Of a stretch of 11,631 bases of DNA, positions 1-7,643 are shown piece after piece. Each line of letters begins with the position of its first letter. Positions within the stretch are counted from its first letter, which is position 1. A model generated the notes under the pieces. The model made no database searches. It was not told the origin of the DNA and saw nothing but the letters and a program-made list of their open reading frames with translations. This DNA comes from Theodoxus fluviatilis. Lineage: Eukaryota > Mollusca > Gastropoda > Cycloneritida > Neritidae. The DNA lies in assembly GCA_034096865.1 (NCBI GenBank), contig JAWQFJ010025392.1:30001-41631 (forward strand). Reading direction: 5' to 3'. Made by a program: the position numbers and the translations under genes.

Positions 1-1475
1 GTCCTTTCGACACTCTTGCCGTCAAGAAGAAAACCTATGCTCCTACATTTGGCCATTTCTAAATAAGGTAACAAGTACTGCTGTCTAATATCAACATACA
101 TTGGGCAGTCTGACAAAAGTGAATTTCGTTCTCAGCACTAGTTGTACAGAATGGACAATCCAAACATCTGTCCCTCTCATACCACCTGTTCACTTTTAGC
201 TCATTTATACCTAACCGAAATCGTATAAATGAATCTCTAAATTGCTTTATTTTCAGCTCATTGATATAATGCTCTGTATTCATCGACTTTTTGAAAGATC
301 TATAGGTCAAGAAGCGGTCACTGTCACTCAATTTTCCATGCCACTCTTGCTGGAAACAATCTCTAAGTCTTTGTTTCAAGCTTTTTAGAAAACGTTTATC
401 GTTACTGGTCCCGTTGTTGTTCCACACATAACCAAAGCCCAGATGACACAAGCTCTGTTTTACAGATTCAGCCCAATTCACTCTACCGTGTAAGTTGGAG
501 TTCACCAACATTTGAAAGGCTTGCTTGGGCAGTCTATCAGCCGGCAGCTTGCAAACTCTCAACCAGTATTTGATCATTCGGACGGTGGAACTAATGTATA
601 AGGGATATCTTCCCATTTCTCCATAGATGAAGCAATTGGGAGTTCTGTTGTCTAGGTTCATGAAGCGTTTGCAAGCAAAGAGATGTGCTTTTTCTACAGC
701 TTCATGCCGATGAGCACCCCATAGTTCGGATCCATAGATTAAGACTGGAAGAACTTGGGCATCAAACAGGTGGAAAAATACCGCAGTGTTCAAGTTTTGA
801 ACGCGATACATTAACTGTATAAGGGAAACAATCTTTTGTTTTGCTTTTACACTCTGGTTTTCCAGGGCCACAGTGTGAGACAGCTTTGTAGTAAAGAAGA
901 ACCCCAGATACTTGTATCTATTTACGACTTCAAGCCTAGTTCCATTGAGAGTCCATCTTTCTCTTTGTGCCAAGAATCCTCCTTTCCTAAAGACCATTAT
1001 TTTTGTCTTCTCTCTGTTAATACTCAGCCCTAACTGCCGGGCAAACGAAGAAGTCTGAAAGGATGGCGTTCCACTTCACACATGATTCAACCCGGGAGTA
1101 AATGGCTTGCAGCATTCTAATAAACTTAGTTGACAATCCTATTGCTCCTATTGTCCTTAAGATATACCATAGGCATGATCGGTTGACATAATCGAATGCC
1201 TTTTGGTAATCAACAAATGCTACATACAATCTGCCACGCCTCCCTCCATACACATTCCTCAGTATCATTGCATATAAAATGAAAACATGGTCAATGGTGG
1301 AGTGATCGGCACGAAATCCAGCTTGCTCAAGACATATTTTCCCATTGTCCTCTGCCCACTTTTGCAGTCGTTTAGTTAGGATCGAAGTAAAAAGCTTGCT
1401 CATGATGTTTATGAGTGAAATTCCTCTATAATTTTGGGGGTCCTGTCTATTCACCAGCCATAAAACTCTCACACC
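1..1475 (-). pseudogene. Non-LTR retrotransposon ORF2, 3' half: reverse transcriptase core to C-terminus, broken
   Basis: Reading down from 1475, the frame gives DPQNYRGISLIN (RT block 2), then QAGFRADHST (block 3), then FVDYQKAFD with the first catalytic aspartate (block A/4). It breaks at about 1033-1042, where the text jumps from the FFVCP motif to QLGLSIN in another frame. That jump removes the block with the (F/Y)ADD catalytic pair. From there the frame runs through KTKIMVF, RYKYLGF, LIYGSELWG and a cysteine-rich C-terminal motif (CLDCPFC, then ENEIHF). A second frameshift near position 118 moves the coding into another frame, which is still open at base 1 (LEMAKCRSIGFLLDGK), so the C-terminus lies outside the window. 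A further one-base shift near 1450 affects the first codons. The parent enzyme would perform target-primed reverse transcription; this copy cannot. Confidence 0.9.
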
Positions 1476-2900
1476 ATGGGCGGAGATCGGGCGGGGTTGT
1501 CATGTTGGTAAAGAGTTGCCTGTCACGCCATGTGACCCAGTTACCTTGCAACTGCGACAATGTACTTGCCGCTCGGCTGTATATTGCTGGTTATTATGAC
1601 ATCGTCTTATTGTGAGTATATGTACCACCTGTTGATTCTCCCTACTACAGCGATAAAGTCACTAAATGCAATATCCAGCTACTCGAGGAAGCAATCCTCC
1701 AACTACAAATTACTTTTCCCAATAGCACGTTTCTAATCTGTGGCGATTTTAATGCAAGAACAGGAACTACCAATATTCATGATCCTGAGTTTACAGGAGG
1801 AATAGATCTGAACGAGTTTGATGAGTGCTCTTGTTATCAATATCTTACAACCCGAAAATCTCAAGACGGGACAATTAATCCTTTCGGTCAAATATTGATG
1901 GAATTATGCAATGCATACCACCTATGCATACTAAACGGTAGTGTGGAAGGTGACAAAGATGGTAAATACACTTATTTATCCCAACATGGGAACAGTGTAA
2001 TTGATTATTTTCTTTTTGCTGCTGGCCAAATAGACTGTACAATACAACTAACGATAGGTGGGAAATATTCTCTGACCATATGCCCCTAAAGACAACAATA
2101 GGATTAGAGAAGGAAAAGAAAGAGACTGCACTTAGATACAGAATGATCTCAAAACTAATTTGGGATGTAAACAAACTGGACGAGATCGAGACCAATGTTA
2201 GGGACCCTAACTTTCTGAGGAACTTACAGCAAGCAAGCGAAATGATCGATGTATGTGGAGACACGGCCCTGTCTACATTTACGAATACACTGCTTTCAGC
2301 AGCGTGTTGTATGATAAAAAAGTACAGGGTGGGGGGTAGAAGACCGGCTCCCAAGCCTGAATGGTTTGATGAAGTGTCAGCTTGCCAAACGAGATGCAAA
2401 AAGGACTCTTGTTAGGTTCAGAAAGACTAATGCCTTTCCCGACAAGGAACAGTATATCCAACATAGGAATAGATACAAGGCAATGACACGTGATAAGAAG
2501 AAAGAGCACTGCAGAAAACTAAACCATTCCCTCGTTAAGAATATTAGACATTCTTCATCCTTTTGGGCGCTAGTCAACAAGGTGAGACGTAACAAGCGTC
2601 AGAACGTGACGATAAGCATAGAAACGTGGAAAGATCACTTTGAGAGGGTTTTCCAAAAAGGACTGACTTCACAAACTACGGCCAATTTGGAAAATTTGAG
2701 AGATACCCAAAATGATGAAGAGCTTGATGCTCCCATAGATCCCGCAGAAGTAGATCAGACAGTGGATAGACTCAGACTGGGAAAATCTGTGGGCTTAGAT
2801 GGAATTCCAGGATGGTACTTGAAACTAATTTATCGTCACATTAGACCACTTCTTACAAAATTATTCTACAGGCTATATGAAAAACAAAGCTTCCCCAGTA

Positions 2901-2905
<5 letters not shown>
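1473..2905 (+). pseudogene. Non-LTR retrotransposon ORF2, 5' half: AP endonuclease to start of reverse transcriptase, broken
   Basis: The frame opens abruptly at about 1473 with GRRSGGVVMLVK, a motif inside APE-type endonucleases, so the N-terminal part of the domain is missing. It continues through VYVPPVDSPYY, the hallmark CGDFNARTG (about 1740-1770), the NPFGQILMELCNAY region and VIDYFL, and ends the domain with SDHMPL at about 2071-2088, which carries the catalytic His. Damage seen: a TGA stop at 1613-1615 where the family has Cys, a frameshift at about 2063-2073 just before SDHMPL, and another at about 2370-2378 near KPEWFDE/CQLAKRD. The basic linker (2380-2640) leads to LGKSVGLDGIPGWYLK and LFYRLYEKQSFPSK, the first RT block, which ends at the microsatellite. 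The missing remainder is on the opposite strand at 1-1475. Confidence 0.9.

Positions 2906-2961
<56 letters not shown>
2904..2961. repeat. (GA)n microsatellite
   Basis: An almost pure run of about 29 GA dinucleotides directly follows the FPSK codons of the retrotransposon's first RT block. Polypurine on the plus strand; length is likely polymorphic. An open frame running through it, rich in Arg-Glu, is an artefact of the repeat. Confidence 0.98.
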
Positions 2962-2962
<1 letters not shown>

Positions 2963-3343
2963 GAACAAAATAAATCTATTGTATTTAGGCTACCGGCCCA
3001 TTACACACTGTTTAAAATTCAAAGCGCGAAGAAACACGCCACGAAAGAAAGAGTTAATCAAAACTGGCACTCCACATTGGAATGAACAATATGCACGGAT
3101 TACCAGTCAGTCACTGAATTGGAAATGTCACTGGTGTCACTTTTTTACGTGCAGTTCGTGAGGGCAGCGACAATTGCTGCGGCGTCCTGCTTGTTTCCCT
3201 GGCAACCTGTCACGTGGAAACGGCTTGAGCGCCTTGCTACGCTGATATCTCGCGAGGGTTGGCGATGAACGCTAGGAAAGCACGAAGCGATTGTGTTGCC
3301 AACAGGTACTCGCTCATGCAGCTACAGCTAGCGCGAAATTAAA
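2962..3343. other. Stretch without recognised gene
   Basis: About 380 bases between the (GA)n run and the second retroelement fragment. The 3160-3340 part is more GC- and CpG-rich than its surroundings and ends in a good-context ATG at 3344. No coding similarity, RNA gene or clear repeat is recognised. It could be further, unrecognisable parts of the downstream element or plain intergenic DNA. Confidence 0.5.
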
Positions 3344-3840
3344 ATGGCGGACACCATCCACGTAGAGCTGATATTCACAGACGACAGTGCCTGTAATGTG
3401 CGTGTCACTGTTAGAGAATTGAAAAACGCACCCACAGAGAAGTATCTGCTGTTCGAACATTCATTTGGATATTTTGAGGGAGTACGTAAACAGATCAAAG
3501 AGATCGGGGAGCGACCAGATATTGTGCTGCAATCTGCAGGGGCCAACAAAATGGTACTGCGCTGATGGAGGGCAAGATGAAAGACAAGCATCAAGTCAAT
3601 CTGACCAGGTTTGAATCCCTCATCAACCAGCTTGAATCCTGGGGAATTAGGACCAGGCTCCTTGCTGCTGAAGTGGGAGCTAGGAGTTTTGTAGGCCACT
3701 CAGTTCATAACACTTGCAGACAGCTCGGCCTCTCCAGCCGCCAATGCACAAAAGTAGCGAGGGGCCATGGCAGAGTCAGCAGAAAAGGCATCTTGCTAGA
3801 TCTGGGTCAGACGGACCACCAGAGCCTTACAGCCGAGTAG
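3344..3840 (+). pseudogene. C-terminal fragment of a second retroelement with PD-(D/E)XK-like signature, broken
   Basis: Two short frames meet at 3563-3567 (TGA overlapping ATG) and together resemble the C-terminal region found after the RT in some non-LTR elements and orphan relatives. The first frame ends in IGERPDIVLQS and NKMVL (PD pair at 3515-3520). In related proteins this is followed by a strand with an acidic residue (ELTVPWE-like), then a K-x-Y/F-x-x-L helix, then VGARGF and a Leu-Gly-Leu motif. The second frame supplies the last parts: MKDKHQ, LTRFESLINQLESWG, EVGARSFVGHSV (EVGAR at 3670-3684), LGLSSRQCTKVAR. The acidic strand between the two is missing, together with the reading frame. 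The first 35 residues or so (from ATG 3344) match nothing I know. An alternative is an exon of a domesticated gene, but the frame break argues against it. Confidence 0.55.
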
Positions 3841-4248
3841 CAGCGAAAGCAGGCAAGCTCTGCCCCATGATGTGCATTCAGTGCAAGTAGATAAGGACAA
3901 CAGACGAGCACCTGGAGCTATGACCAGGGGTGACCGTTTCCCCGAGAGTGTCAGCAAGTTTTGAGGGCCGAAACACTTGCTGACGGAGGCTCTTCCTCTG
4001 AAGACTGTTTGTGGCCTCGCTCCGTCGGGAGATTCTTGCCACTACACTTTCTAGACAAACATTGTCGACAATTTTTTTCTAATCGTAGTATATACAAAGA
4101 AGCGTCAAAGCACCATTCAAGTGCGGTCTCTAAATTTTGCCCGTTGAATTGAACCGGAGTGTATCGAGGCGCAACACTTTCGACAAAATGGTGCAGAATA
4201 ATAAATTAGTACTCTCCGCACAGTAGCCTATTTCAACAGGAAACAAGG

Positions 4249-4254
<6 letters not shown>
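3841..4254. other. Probable 3' untranslated or flanking DNA of the second retroelement
   Basis: No reading frame with recognisable similarity. It contains the perfect 10-bp hairpin listed separately at 3950-3984, and a GC-richer part (3900-4030) followed by AT-richer sequence up to the (CT)n run. Assignment as retroelement 3' tail is inferred from position only. Confidence 0.35.
3950..3984. repeat. Perfect 10-bp inverted repeat (hairpin, 15-nt loop)
   Basis: GTCAGCAAGT at 3950-3959 is the exact reverse complement of ACTTGCTGAC at 3975-3984. It lies about 110 bases after the stop of the second retroelement fragment, where some non-LTR elements carry a structured 3' RNA recognised by their own reverse transcriptase. 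It could serve that role, or be unrelated. Confidence 0.75.
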
Positions 4255-4331
<77 letters not shown>

Positions 4332-4342
4332 CCTCCCTCCCT

Positions 4343-4403
<61 letters not shown>
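4255..4403. repeat. (CT)n microsatellite with C-rich interruption
   Basis: About 149 bases of CT dinucleotides, interrupted at about 4329-4350 by CCCT and a run of nine C, and at about 4385 by an extra T. Pyrimidine on the plus strand, i.e. opposite polarity to the (GA)n at 2904-2961. The mirror-symmetric polypurine/polypyrimidine tract could adopt triplex (H-DNA) form. Confidence 0.98.
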
Positions 4404-4861
4404 ATGCGTGTCTGGGGTATGCAAATACGCACGTGCCTGCGCAAGCGTGCACGGTTGCGCACGGACGCACATTTTATACCTTCATAAATGCTTTACAACC
4501 GTACTTCCTGGCACTCTTAATGGGAATAATATCAAAACATGGAGACATCGAAATTAGTTTCTGTCGACCATGTTTCTTCGGAATTAAATACTTCCTGGTT
4601 GGAGCGTCCATTTCCCATGAACGGTGACACCCAGAGTACAAATGTTGAAAACAGTAACAGTGAATAATTAACCACTACACTACAGGCTGTAGAATTTCCA
4701 CGCAATGAAAATGTCCTGGACCCAGAGAGTCGAAGGTCTTCGCCCACTGCACCTGCCAGGGGAAGCAAGGTTCAATCAAGGCAGAATGAGTTGGCAGAAT
4801 AGCATCTGCGTGTCCATTCGTGATTCGAATGAGGCGGAAGACTAGGGACATTGTGACTCAG
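4404..4861. other. Stretch without recognised gene
   Basis: About 460 bases with short open frames only and no recognised similarity. The first 60 bases next to the microsatellite are rich in alternating purine-pyrimidine steps (GCACGTGC, GTGCAC, TGCGCA) and contain a 7-bp inverted repeat, TGCGCAA at 4438-4444 with TTGCGCA at 4455-4461. Confidence 0.5.
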
Positions 4862-5271
4862 TCTGTGAACCCGATTCAGTAGTGACTCTGGCACAGTTCG
4901 CAATGAATGCGTAATAGACTTGACCTTTCCCATTACAGCATTGTGCCAAAAATAGGTCGTTCGGATACCCTTTTTTCTCCACTTTTTACAGAAATCATTC
5001 AGATGTCAAAACTTGTTTCCATTTCAACACAAACATTTTATTTTATCTCATAAACGCTTGTTTATTGCCTCAACAAGAGTAAGTTAAGATTTTTGTGCGA
5101 AATAGTTATAGAACTACTTTAACGGCGTACGTCAGGGAGCAGATCGGCTAACCCACAAGCCTCTCGTGTGGCATCAATTTGCATATTTCGAACGAAAACC
5201 TTCCATCACGTGATGTCAAATGGGCTAGAGACACTTTCGCCGGTAAGCGAAGTCTCTATTGGACTAGAATG
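4862..5271 (+). repeat. 410-bp repeat, copy A
   Basis: Runs from TCTGTGAACCCG through CACAGTTCGCAATGAATGCG, AATAGGTCGTTC, ACTTGTTTCCATTTCAACAC, TTTATTGCCTCAACAAGAGT, GTCAGGGAGCAGATCGGCTA and ATCACGTGATGTCAAATGGG to GAAGTCTCTATTGGACTAG. The same series occurs reversed in copy B and forward in copy C. A and B differ mainly by substitutions (under one in ten bases by eye), with few indels. Non-coding. Confidence 0.9.
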
Positions 5272-5405
5272 AGTCTCTAGTGAACTGGAATGGAGGCGAA
5301 GTCTCTAGTGGACTAGAATGGAGGTGAAGTCTCCAGTGGACTGGAGTGGAGGCGAAGTCTCTAGTGGACTAGAATGGAGGCGAAATCTCCAGTGGACTGG
5401 AATGA
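5248..5405. repeat. 28-bp minisatellite, about 5.6 units, with a palindromic core
   Basis: Units begin at 5248, 5272 (short), 5297, 5325, 5353 and 5381, with consensus CGAAGTCTCTAGTGGACTAG followed by AATGGAGG. Units alternate between a CTAGTGGACTAG core (5297, 5353) and a CCAGTGGACTGG core (5325, 5381), giving a 56-bp higher-order period. Both core types are self-complementary around a central GG. The first unit is the end of copy A, and copies B and C show at most one unit at the matching edge, so the array expanded only here. Confidence 0.93.
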
Positions 5406-5757
5406 TCGTAACTATCATTGCTCTTGCTCCAACCAGGTTTAGTAGCAGTCATGATCAAGGGCCTTACACAGCCTACAAAGGTTGACTGACCACAAGACTT
5501 CATTAATTCATTCGTTTGTTCGGTTTTTTTCTGTCGTTGCATCGTCCTCTCATTCAGTTATTTATTCATGTCTCATGGAGCACACAGCGAACACACGGCA
5601 ATATTGATTGTTCGAACGGTAGGTGTGTGAGAATCACGCTGGGACTGTCTGAAATGTTTTTATCTCAAAAGGCTTTTTGTTTTAACAATGTCATGGGACC
5701 ATCAGATTAATCATCACTGGTATCTGATGTCGCTGACAGATAAGCGAGCACGAGCCA
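5406..5757. other. Stretch without recognised gene between minisatellite and left arm
   Basis: About 350 bases with no recognisable coding similarity. It contains an 8-bp perfect inverted repeat, CATCAGAT at 5700-5707 with ATCTGATG at 5722-5729. If the long inverted repeat goes on outwards, this stretch should have a partner beyond the right end of the window; its absence here is only due to the window limit. Confidence 0.5.
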
Positions 5758-6830
5758 GATGCGGATACCAGCATCATCTCCACTCTGTAAGAAGAATCAG
5801 TCCAATTCTGGTTCATGCGATCACTAAACCTTCATTGGAATACATTTTGTCTTCAGCATCTTCACTTGCGTTCATTGTATTGCATGTGTGGATGTGCCTG
5901 TCAGAACAAAATGATGATATGTGTTCACTGTAAAGCTTTTCCAGACACGTCACACCTTGAATGTAGTCAAGTTGAGTAAGGTGATTGCAGATGTATCGGT
6001 CACTTCTGGATTTGACTTCATTTAAATCAGGGATGAGTACAGCTGTTAGTTGGTGGTTGTTCTGTAACGTGGGGACAGCTCCTTCTAGCGAGGGTGCGGG
6101 AACCTTGGGTGCGTTGCTTAGCCTACTTAGTTGGGAAACAGTAGGCCGGTGTCAATATGTGTCAAACACTTGACTGCCTTTACATCTGCTTTCATCATAC
6201 TGACACATGTCGACACCTGCTCATTCCTCGCCAGATCTTGCAAGGTTTCTAGCGTAAGCAACGCGTCCCTGGTGCGTGAAACTCGGTTGCTGGGATCCAG
6301 AGCACAGCCCCGGATGCATTTGCCACTTCTGTATTGGCATCGATGTTGACTGGTACAGATACTTTTGGCGACTCTGCGACTCGTGGTGACTCTGCTGCCT
6401 CGATGGTGTACTTCGTGTTGGATGCTGATGAACATGTAGATATAATTACACTCAGTGCATCAGCATTGCGGGAGGCCACAGGAGATGGGTTGTCCGGTTC
6501 GCCTCAGTTGCGTCCCATCGTTTGCTGCAGCTTACAATCGCTATAATTGCGTCCGACGACTAATGCGTATAATCGGCTTCATCCTGCTCTTCAGAAGTAC
6601 TACTATTTCTTCTACACCCTTTATAACGTCTTTATGGTACTATTGGAAATGTTGTATGGCAATATTTTTGTCAAATAACAACGCAGTGTGATTGCATCCT
6701 CCGTCTACTTGGCCTATGCCTGACGTGGTTGGTTAAAAACAAATCGGCAAGTGTAAGAAAATTGTATTTCGACTCAATGACAAAGAGATCGATGTATCAC
6801 AGGCATATGTCACCGTGTGTGTAGTATTGC
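5758..6830. other. Outer part of the left arm, no recognised gene
   Basis: About 1.07 kb with several short open frames (60-100 codons) on both strands, none with recognisable motifs and none kept open in the matching part of the right arm. No poly-A tail, tRNA-like promoter boxes or transposase motifs seen. Best treated as non-coding repeat interior. Confidence 0.6.
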
Positions 6831-7242
6831 CATTCTAGTTCACTAGAGACTTCGCCTACCGACGAAAGTGTCTCTAGCCCAGTTGACATCACGTGATTGA
6901 AGGTTTTCGTCCGATATATGAAAATGGCGGTCACACGAGACGCTTGTGGGATAGCCGATCTGCTCCCTGACATACGCCGTTAAAGTTGTTCTAAGACTAT
7001 TTCGCACAAAACTCTTTAGCTACTCTTATTGAGGCAATAAACAAGTGTTTATGCGATAAAATAAAATGTTTGTGTTGAAATGGAAACAAGTTTTGACATC
7101 TGAATGATTTCTGTAAAAAGTGGAGAGAGAAAAGGTATCAGAACGACCTATTTTTTGACGCAATGCTGTAATGCGAAGGGTCAAGTCTATTACGCATTCA
7201 TTGCGAACTGTTCCAGAGTCAATGCTGACTCGGGTTTACAGA
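6831..7242 (-). repeat. 410-bp repeat, copy B (inverted relative to A and C)
   Basis: Reverse complement of the copy A series, from the CATTCTAGTTCACTAGAGAC edge at 6831 to CGGGTTTACAGA at about 7242. It keeps one minisatellite-like unit at its inner edge. Near 7216-7231 it has a perfect palindromic motif GAGTCA-ATGC-TGACTC, conserved in copy C with a 3-nt centre and decayed in A. Bases private to B include CATAAACACTTG (A and C have CGCTTG) and CAATAAGAGTAGCTAAAG (A and C have CAACAAGAGTAAGTTAAG). Confidence 0.9.
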
Positions 7243-7643
7243 ATGTAGTATTGCCTCCGATTTGACATGAACGTTATCGTTTTGACGATGTGTGCAAAGG
7301 ATCTCTGGTCTCAGCTGCAAAATGAACATATATACCATTTCGATATGTGATATCTAATGACTAATAAATGAGTATATACCACCTACTAGATATGCAATAT
7401 CTAGCATATGAGATGGAGGGTGAATGTAGGTAATGGCGAACATTGTAATGTCGCCGAGGTGGCTTATTGTGCAATACAGACTGTGCGATCAAACCATCAC
7501 ATAGGCGGGGATGAACGTGGAACGTCACCCGAAATCAGTACAAATCCGGCCACTAGATATGCAATATCCATTGTAACGTATTCAGGTCAGCTCGTTCATA
7601 AAGACTGTCAGCATAGTATTCAATATCGAGCACAATGGAACTC
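7243..7643. repeat. AT-rich palindromic stretch shared by both arms
   Basis: About 400 bases found in both arms (partner about 9391-9834) but not beside copy A. It includes AACATATATACCATTTCGAT and a perfect 8-bp palindrome around GCA, CTAGATAT at 7386-7393 with ATATCTAG at 7397-7404. The 17-bp string ACTAGATATGCAATATC occurs at 7385-7401 and again at 7552-7568. In the right arm the perfect inverted repeat TGAACGT/ACGTTCA (9535-9552) lies at the corresponding place. No coding similarity until about 7640. The last part before 7644 sits where the end of a DIRS reverse transcriptase would be expected, but I cannot read it as such. Confidence 0.7.

Larger units (their letters stand above)
1..2905. 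mobile_element. 5'-inverted, 5'-truncated non-LTR retrotransposon (APE-endonuclease type)
   Basis: Two segments of one LINE-type ORF2 lie back to back. The plus strand from about 1473 to 2905 reads from the middle of the AP endonuclease to the first reverse transcriptase block. The minus strand from about 1475 down to 1 reads from the next reverse transcriptase block to the C-terminal Cys/His region. The first half stops at FPSK and the second resumes just before DPQNYRGISL, so only about ten codons are missing between them and nothing is duplicated. An inverted 5' part placed upstream of a correctly oriented 3' part is the known product of twin priming during LINE integration. The ORF2 start, any ORF1 and the 3' end are absent or outside the window, so target-site duplications cannot be tested. 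The family resembles the CR1/L2/Jockey-like group, but the clade is not certain. Confidence 0.85.
4862..7242. mobile_element. Candidate element with about 410-bp terminal inverted repeats (A and B)
   Basis: Copy A (4862-5271) and copy B (7242 down to 6831) match end to end in opposite orientations, so they would be the outer ends of an element of about 2.4 kb. The interior (5272-6830) holds a minisatellite next to copy A and no recognisable transposase, so any such element would be non-autonomous. No convincing target-site duplication is visible: the flanks read GTGACTCAG before 4862 and ATGTAGTAT after 7242. The alternative is that A is just a third dispersed copy that lies inverted by chance. 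Confidence 0.4.

Noticed and set aside
2877..3161. Open frame of 94 codons rich in Arg-Glu through the (GA)n run
   Set aside because: The frame exists only because (GA)n has no stops; both flanks have no coding similarity. It overlaps the end of the retrotransposon in another frame.
3344..3565. A host gene start at the good-context ATG at 3344
   Set aside because: The second half of this frame (RPDIVL...NKMVL) continues, after a frame break, into a retroelement-like C-terminal motif series, so a broken mobile element explains it better. A real first exon cannot be fully excluded for the first 35 codons.
4419..4426. Exact ATGCAAAT octamer (POU-factor-type site)
   Set aside because: One 8-bp match is well within chance for 11.6 kb on two strands, and there is no nearby gene or TATA/initiator arrangement to support it.
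4130..4472. Two minus-strand frames with long Arg-Glu runs through (CT)n
   Set aside because: Pure microsatellite translation, open in several frames at once, with no similarity outside the repeat.
5248..5405. CRISPR-like array of 28-bp units
   Set aside because: Units are directly adjacent with no spacers, the setting is eukaryotic, and the array clearly derives from the edge of a dispersed repeat. It is a minisatellite.
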